A DNA stretch of 64,000 nucleotides from Scenedesmus sp. ARA3 (lineage: Eukaryota; Chlorophyta; Chlorophyceae; Sphaeropleales; Scenedesmaceae). Position 1 is the stretch's first letter. Each line of letters starts with the position of its first letter. Position numbers and translations under genes: made by a program. Location: the NCBI GenBank assembly GCA_004335835.1, contig RWJK01000644.1, positions 318-64,317 on the forward strand. Reading direction: 5' to 3'. The notes below the pieces were generated by a model. The model did not search any database. It had not been told where the DNA came from and worked only from the letters and a program-made list of their open reading frames with translations. Of the stretch, positions 57,876 to 64,000 are shown piece after piece.

Positions 57876-58772
57876 GGGGGCTGGCAGGTGGTGCTGGCGA
57901 TGCAGGACATTGCTGATGAGCTGGTGGCCAAGGTGCATGCGGGCGTGGCCAAGCTGAGTGTGGGGCGGCCGGAGGACAACGCAGACATCACGCCAGTGGT
58001 CAGCGAGGCCAGCGCTAACTTCATCCAGGTGCGCAGCAGCAGCAACAGCAGCAGCAGCAGCGGTGCTGTTGATGGCAAGGGTATCAACATCAGCAAAAGG
58101 AGACAGTTATATAGGCTTTAGCAGGGACGCGGATCAGCAGGGTTGCCAGCGGTGAGCGATGCAAGCATAACGCCAATAACCTGAAGCAGCGGGGATGGTG
58201 AGCAGCAGCAATTGCGCGGCTGCTTCACCTTCTGGTTGTGCTGTGAAGCGCAGCCGTGAACATTACCGTAGCGCGGCTGTGAACTAATATCCTCCTTTTC
58301 TATTCTGCGCTGTTGTGCGCTGCCGCAGGGCCTGGTGGAGGATGCGCGCGAGAAGGGCGCACAGTTCCTCACCGAGTGGCGCCGCGAGAACAACCTCATT
58401 GCGCCCGTGCTGCTCGACCACGTGACGCCAGACATGCGCATCGCATGGGAGGAGCCGTTTGGCCCTGTGCTGCCTGTGCTGCGTGTGGGCAGCATTGATG
58501 AGGCCGTGCACCACTGCAACAGCAGCAACCTGGGCCTGCAGGGCTGCGTGTTCACTCGTGACATCAACACTGCCATGCGCGTGAGCGACGCAATGCAGAC
58601 GGGTACGGTGCAGGTGAATGCGGCGCCTGCGCGCGGGCCGGACCACTTCCCTTTCCAGGGGTTCAGGGACAGCGGCATTGGCAGCCAGGGCATCAAGAAC
58701 AGCCTGGCGATGATGACCAAGATCAAGAGCACAGTCATCAACCTGGACAAGGAGTCATACACCCTGGGCTGA
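55474..58772 (+). CDS. GAPN: Non-phosphorylating NADP-dependent glyceraldehyde-3-phosphate dehydrogenase (ALDH11), 6 exons
   Basis: Exons 55474-55621, 55995-56312, 56750-57079, 57393-57631, 57888-58028 and 58329-58772 join to 539 residues. GAPN oxidises glyceraldehyde-3-phosphate directly to 3-phosphoglycerate, making NADPH without ATP. Family signatures are near identical to plant enzymes: [92 protein letters not shown] with catalytic Glu307, [12 protein letters not shown] with catalytic Cys341, and the end SYTLG. Starting at the internal ATG at 55606 (MAEFY) gives 495 residues, the usual cytosolic length. The upstream in-frame ATG at 55474 adds 44 residues ([15 protein letters not shown] and RSFSSARSN) that look like a mitochondrial or plastid presequence. 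Introns 3 and 4 end in CTG runs. No cofactor-specific changes were noticed. Confidence 0.96.
57093..57174. repeat. 41-bp perfect tandem duplication in GAPN intron 3
   Basis: The unit starting AGGGTGTGGCAGCAGGGCAG occurs twice head to tail without mismatch (57093-57133 and 57134-57174). The identity suggests a recent slip or duplication. Confidence 0.9.
57836..57874. repeat. (CTG)13 microsatellite next to the GAPN intron 4 acceptor
   Basis: Thirteen uninterrupted CTG units end 13 bases before the splice acceptor AG at 57886-57887, in the place of a polypyrimidine tract. Confidence 0.95.
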
Positions 58773-60953
58773 GGCAGTATGCGGTGTGACACGTTGTGTA
58801 GCTGCTGATGATGTGCTGCTGCAATTGCGGCGGAGTGTGTGTGCTATGTGAGCGGTGTGTGTCGGGGCGTGAGTATTGCCGGGGTGTTTGCTTGCTTTGG
58901 TTGTAGCGTAGCTGGTGTAGGACGGGGCTGGGTCCAATTCATCTGAAGAGTTTGGTGGAGTAAGACGTCACTACTCCGTGAGCGCGTGTGGAGAGAAGGC
59001 AGAGAGGGGGGGCTGCATGCGGCAGAAGGGGAGGCGTGTGCTTGCAGCTGCATGTGCCTCCCTTGCTTGTGGGTAGTGTGCAGTAGGACTGCGTGCAGTG
59101 ACGTTATGCATGCTCTGCGTGACAGCAGAGTAGAGAGTGTGTTGGATCGCCCATTGTGTATTTCATGCTTTGTAGGGTGCCTGTGTCCAATGCCTGGCTT
59201 TTTATGGCTGACCTGGTGCACCCCTGTGGGGTTTCTGCAGCAGCAATGAAGTAGCAGTGTGTGGCAGCCCGTGCTGTGTTGTGCCTGCCGCGTGTGCTGC
59301 AACGGCAGAAGGAAGGATGCACGCGTAGTGACTCAGGCACTTGCACACGCAGTTGCTGCATCGCTGCCCCGGCAGTGTGCGCTCAGCAGAGCTGCCAGCA
59401 GCGGATTAATTGCTTGTGAGACGTGGTGTCTGTCTGGGCGCTCACAGTGTGGTGGTGTTGGTGGTCATAAGCCACGCATCCTCAAAGAGAATTTGCCTGT
59501 TCCCTGCTAGTAGCAGAACCGCTGCTATAGCAGGGCTGCGAGGTGTATGCAGGCTTGCAAGCCAATTGGTGGGGCACCATGCCCTCGTGCTGCTCAAGTG
59601 AGCAGCTAGCGCGTACAGCAGCGCTGCCGTACATGTTTGCTCGCTGCATTGGGGTGTTTGGGCAGATGCCGCAGCGCGAGTTGAATGGCGGCGACCGTTG
59701 CACAATGCATTTCACGCATTATAGTCAAGCGTGGTCAAGAGGTGCAATGGCATGTGGTTTGATTCCTGCATACAACCATGCTGCATGTATGCCACAGCTT
59801 GTGGATGTAAATAGTACATACAGTGGAGCACACGTAAACCTCGTGGCAGGTGCACTGCTGCCTGGCTCAAGATACCGTGAGCACAATTGCAATGGCAAAA
59901 ATGCCCACAAGGCTTGACCATCACACAGGGCAGCAGTAGCTGCAGCTGGCGCTCTCGCAGAGGGTCTTTGAGGGCCCAGCTCAGCAGCCATGCATCAGCC
60001 CTGTGCAGCACTGCGGCTGCGGCCGTCGCTGATTTCACAAATGATGCGCCGCAGGCAGGGCACAGGTTGCCGCCACACCATAATTTAACGTCCCCTGCAA
60101 CCCAGCAGCTAGTAGCAAACCCCCTGGCAGCTGAACCCGCACCCATGCAGCGCCAACAACCATGCGCAGCAGCAACAGACACCGTCTCTGCCCCTACCCA
60201 ATTAGCTTGCAAGCCAGCCAAACCCGACATTTTCCACAGCCAGCATGCCCGCAATGCATTGTGGTGTCTGAGGAGTACGTTGCTGATGTGCACCTTCGCC
60301 CAGATGAACCTTGCGCCCAGATGAACCTTGCGCTGGCCTTTGCTTGGCTGAACCTGAACCACAGTGGTTGAAACCCCTGTCGGCGTGGCGCCACGCGCAC
60401 CAGCACTGTGCCGCATGTGTAACAGCATGGTATGCCATCAGCAAGCAAACCTCTGCAACTCTGGCAATGCAGAACACCGTGCATAAAGATACTCCTGACC
60501 GCACATTCTCTGAAGCTGCCTCTCTTCAGGCAGCATTGAATCGACTGGCCGAACATGAGTGATGCAACCAGCCAGCCTCTCCTGCAAGTGGCTGGTGTCC
60601 CCCCGCTGCACCCCTCTGATGTAGTGGCATGAGGTGCAATACCTCTCTTGTACAAGCTCACAGCGTACAACAATACTGCACAAGCGTCAAGATTTATCAG
60701 CATTCAACTGCCTGCGTTCAACTGCACTGTACTCACAGCAGAATAAACTACACATTCATGCATATCTTAGCCTCTATACACTAGCGCCTTCAGCAACATT
60801 CACATAATGTGTGCACCCGTGCTACTGCAACCTTGATGCCTCAGCAGTTGCGCAGGCGCAAGCCATGCACACTGCAAACATCCACCAATCAACTGCCAAA
60901 CCATCCCCCAACGTGGTGATTCTGTGCTACTCAAGCGCAGCTGCCATCATCAT
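58773..60953. other. Convergent intergenic region, no gene recognised
   Basis: The stretch separates the 3' ends of GAPN and the primase gene. Long open frames on the minus strand (59712-60428) show no motif; in particular no helicase Walker A or B that could extend the primase. A 17-bp tandem repeat lies at 60297-60330. Confidence 0.4.
60297..60330. repeat. 17-bp perfect tandem repeat
   Basis: CGCCCAGATGAACCTTG occurs twice head to tail. Confidence 0.9.
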
Positions 60954-63900
60954 TCATTGCAGCGGAAAAGGCACAGGCGCTTCATGCACATACAGTGCCA
61001 GCACCCGCTTGCCGTAGCACAGCAGCAGGTCATTTGCATCCTTGCAGCCGAGCCCCGCAGCAACATCCATCTGAATGCCCTCGGCAGCAGCAGCAGCGGC
61101 AACCCGCTGCAGCGCTGCTGCCCCTGCCGGCCCTGCAGCTGGCCAGGCAAGGTACCAGCAGCGGCCCCTGCCCAGCCTGTCTGCCAGCTGCTGCGCGGTG
61201 TGCCAGCCTGCAGCGTCAGCATCCACGCCAATTACTATATGTGAGCAGTGCTGCAGCAGCGGCAGGGCATGCTGCACATAGGCATACTTCCGGTCACCCC
61301 AAGCAAGGGACTGGCTGCTGCTGCTGCTGCTACTGGCGGCGCTGGCGGTGGATGCCTGTGCGGCGTCCGGCTGCTGCTGCTGCTGGCGGGATGCTGGGGG
61401 TGCTGATGCTCCTGCGGGCACGCTAAGGACGGCTGTTGCGCCCGTGGCCTCCTCCACTGACAGTTTGTCCAGCTCTCCCTCCACAATGAGCACTGCCGGA
61501 GCGTCCCCCTGCAGGACAGGCAGGCAGGACAGCAGGGGCACAGCAGCAAGCCACAGTTGGTGCGGCTGCTGCACCGCAGCGATGCTACGGCTCGTTTATG
61601 GCGGAGACACAGCCAAGGTGTGCTGCAACTGGGTCCACAGGGTGCTGAAATGCGGCGGTGGGGCCCGGCGTTGACGCCTGCACGCGCTGAACTGGACAAG
61701 ATACAGCCGATGCAGCTGCGCCACTTAAAGGGATTGGGGACCTGCTGCACTGCCTGCAGCACCGCGCTCAGAGTACACGATGACGCTGCACTTCTTGAAG
61801 CCGTGGCGCCACCATGTGGATCCACAAGATGCTGGTGTGCCCTCTATCCTTTGTGTGTCACAGCAGCAGCAGCAGCAGCAGCAGGCTCACCCTTATGTCA
61901 TGCAGGCCATAGAAGACCTGCTGGCCCTTGGGGGACTGCTGGAAGTGCTTGGGCAGTGCGCGGTACTTGATGTTGACGACGCGGCCGCCACTGAAGAAGG
62001 GGAAGGCAATGTGATCCACCCAGGCGCCCAGCGACCTGGCCAAGACGGCAGGGGGCAGATGACAGGCAGTGGTGGGTGCGCGGTGAGGGACCAGGACACC
62101 GTGTGCTGAGACGCTTGCTGCCTTGTTATGCAATGCAGGCAAAGCAGGCAGGTGCCAGATGCAGATATAACACCAGCAGACACGCAGCATGCTGTGCTGC
62201 TGCCGTCTGCTGGCAAGTGCCCCATAGACAGTATTGCACAGCAAGCGTGCCAGTTGAGGCGAGCACGGCTGGCAGACATCGGCCTCACAGGCAAGCCGCC
62301 ACAAATAAACACAGCCGCGCTCACCTGCAGTATCTGCTCTCCATCATGACCTGGTTGCGGTGCAGCACAGCCTGGCTGATGCCGCGCGAGCCCAGCCAGT
62401 CCAGCAGCTGCCTGCTCAGTGGCTGCAGCCGGCTCGTGTCTGGCGGCACAGCAGCAGCCTGCACCGTGCACCCACGCATGTATGCATGACCAGATGGCAG
62501 CCAGCGGTTTGAGGATCCTCAAGAGCAAGGAATGTGCTGGGTACTCAGGTACTGCAGGTTCGCATTTTGCAGCAAGATGCTTGAACATGCTGGGCAAATC
62601 ACCCACGGTGTACGCACTCAACAAAGCATGAACGCTGCAGCAAGCAGGCCGCCCCGCCTCACCTGCTGCTGCTTCACCACAGCAGTTGCACTGTAGCAGC
62701 CGCAGCCGCTGCTGCTGCCACCAACCCCTCCGCCACCGCTGCTGCTGCTGCTGCTGCTGGACCTGCGCTGCCTGCTGCGCACTGTCACCCCTCCCGATTC
62801 GCCGCAGGTAGCCCTGTGGCATATCCACATGGCAGTGCCGGCATCATCTAGCTTGATCGCAAAGCCGTCCTCACGGCTGCTGCCGCCCTGGCAATGAGGG
62901 CACAGGGTTCGCTGCTGGCCAAAGCGCAGCTCAGGCAGCTGGATATCCCTGGCTGCAAGCAGCTCCTGCAGCTCCAGCAGCAGCTGTTCTTCACCCTGCT
63001 CTGTGTCATGCTGCGCAACCTGCTGCTGCTGCTGCTGCTGTTCACAGGAGGGCACAGGTGCATGCGGCGGCTGTCGCTGCTGCTGTTGGCGAGGTGCAGA
63101 AGCAGGCGCAGCACCAGTATATGGGCTGAGCGCATGCGCGTCACTCCGGGCCATGCTGCCGCCAGCATCTGCTGTGGCAGACTTGCCTGGTTCTGAGCCA
63201 GAGTGCACAGGTGGCAGCGTGACAGCTGCGCCTGCAAGGCTGCTACAGGCAGCCGGCTTGCTGCCGGCGCCTTGCTGCTTCCTGCTCCCACTGCTGCTGC
63301 TGCTGCTGCTGCTGCTTCCAGCTATGGGGCCCTTTTTGCTGCTGCCGCTGGACTTGCTGCTGCTCACGCTTTCACTATTGTCGCTGCTGCTGCTGCTGGC
63401 TGTTGAGGTGCGCCGCCGCCTGGTGCGTGCAGCAGCAACCTCCAGCACTGCTACATCAGCGGATACTGCTGTTGAGGTGCGCCGCCGCCTAGTGCGTGGC
63501 GCAGCAACCTCCAGCACTGCCACATCTGTGGACGCTGCTGCTACCACATTGCGGGCCCTAGCTGCAGCGGCTGCTGCCACGTTGTCAGCTGCTGCAGCAG
63601 CAGCCAATGCCTGCAGTCTGTCTGCTTGGTCTGCGCCGAACGCAACTGCTGCATCAGAGGTTGCAGACGCTTGCACCGCATAGTCGCTGTAGCGCAACCG
63701 GCGAGGCAGGTCGGCAGCAGCGGGAGGCGCAACAGGTACCATACGGGTGCGGGCCCGCTGTGCTGTCAGTGCCGGGGGTTGCGTGCTGCTCTGTTGCTGC
63801 CGCTGCTGCTGCTGCTGCTGCGGCGGCGGCGGTGATTGAGGCGCTGCTTGTTGCTGCATTTGCCATATGTCGGCTTCTGCACCAGTTGGGTGAGCAGCAG

Positions 63901-64000
63901 GTGCTGGCTGGCTCAAGAGCAAGCAACCTAACTGCTGCAGCTGCTTCTGCTGCTGCTGTTCTTGCTGCAGCAGCAGCGTGCCGAGCGGCAGAGGGCCGGC
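60954..64000 (-). CDS. Twinkle-like organellar primase lacking the helicase domain; 5' end beyond the window
   Basis: Exons 64000-62663 (open to the edge), 62458-62325, 62035-61891 and 61508-60954 join to at least 723 residues. A long low-complexity N-part (poly-Q, poly-S, RTRRRRTST repeats) precedes a T7-type primase zinc finger: TLCPHCQGG and WICHRATCGE supply the four Cys. The primase core follows: ISQAVLHRNQVMMESRYCRS (joined across an intron) and IAFPFFSGGRVVNIKYRAL. The TOPRIM domain has VLIVEGELDKLSVEEA, VIGVDADAAGW and KDANDLLLCYG. The protein then ends at HEAPVPFPLQ, just where Twinkle would continue into its RecA-like helicase. This resembles the primase-only plant relative of Twinkle. 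It should make RNA primers for plastid or mitochondrial DNA. The targeting peptide lies outside the window. Confidence 0.85.
63402..63535 (-). repeat. Two-copy in-frame repeat in the primase N-terminal region
   Basis: Near-identical units of about 69 bases encode DVAVLEVAA followed by RTRRRRTSTA. The Arg-rich block could bind nucleic acid; this is inference. Confidence 0.8.

Noticed and set aside
59552..60217. Loose inverted similarity GGCTTGCAAGC(C/T)AATTGG at both ends of about 660 bp, considered as a MITE
   Set aside because: The match is short and imperfect, no target-site duplication was found, and the word contains a self-complementary core.
59712..60428. 238-codon minus-strand frame downstream of the primase, considered as a helicase extension
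   Set aside because: No Walker A or B or other RecA-like helicase motif, and no splice link from the primase.
63003..63683. 226-codon plus-strand frame over the primase first exon
   Set aside because: Poly-Leu, poly-Cys and Ala runs are the mirror of the CAG/CTG-rich minus-strand exon, which has a real zinc finger.
1..64000. tRNA, rRNA or CRISPR features
   Set aside because: No cloverleaf with paired A and B boxes, no rRNA core sequence and no spaced direct repeats were seen. Reading by eye could miss an intron-containing tRNA.

Overview
This window is nuclear DNA from a green alga, most probably a chlorophycean of the Scenedesmus/Chlamydomonas kind. The evidence is GT-AG introns in almost every gene (one apparent GC-AG intron), dense CAG/CTG microsatellites in exons and introns, moderately high GC, and green-lineage gene content: a flavodiiron protein with a C-terminal flavin reductase domain, a plant-type non-phosphorylating GAPDH, an organellar Twinkle-type primase, a Shewanella-like phosphatase and a flagellar dynein light chain. 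The species cannot be fixed from sequence alone. Exon models were built by hand from reading-frame continuity, splice consensus and protein-family logic.

Layout. 1.1-4.3 kb: membrane apyrase (+). 4.9-6.6 kb: organelle-targeted hemerythrin-domain protein (+). 7.3-9.9 kb: Shewanella-like protein phosphatase (+). 9.9-13.7 kb: gene-poor, with an 80-N gap and a (TAA)17 microsatellite. 13.7-18.9 kb: 12-exon flavodiiron protein, FLVA type (-). 19.5 kb: LSM1 (+). 20.3-21.3 kb: uncertain uncharacterised gene (+). 22.1-23.6 kb: Cys-rich chloroplast-type protein (-). 24.3-25.3 kb: DHHC palmitoyltransferase (+). 26.6-28.4 kb: NIP7 (-), divergent from PUM3/PUF6 (+, 28.8-33.5 kb), whose introns 5 and 7 each hold a C/D-box snoRNA-like sequence. 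34.1-35.5 kb: thioredoxin-type outer-arm dynein light chain (+). 37.5-39.5 kb: conserved-looking unknown protein (-). 40.7-49.0 kb: a mobile-element-like unit carrying a candidate tyrosine recombinase joined by splicing to a PIF1-family helicase, with two frameshifts and a truncated helicase. 50.6-54.2 kb: Sec14/CRAL-TRIO protein (+). 55.5-58.8 kb: GAPN (+). 61.0 kb to the right edge: Twinkle-like primase without helicase domain (-), cut by the window end.

Functional links. NIP7 and PUM3 both act in 60S ribosome maturation and share a 409-bp divergent intergenic region; the PUM3 introns add candidate rRNA-modification guides, so this block looks like a small ribosome-biogenesis neighbourhood. 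FLVA and GAPN both bear on photosynthetic reductant: FLVA drains electrons after photosystem I to O2, and GAPN turns triose phosphate into NADPH. The other genes are unrelated neighbours, as is usual in algal nuclear genomes.

The most unusual object is the 40.7-49.0 kb unit. Its recombinase-like part, a ladder of phase-1 symmetric exons containing a duplicated exon-intron unit, and a PIF1-like helicase read as one spliced gene. This copy is probably decayed, or carries assembly indels.
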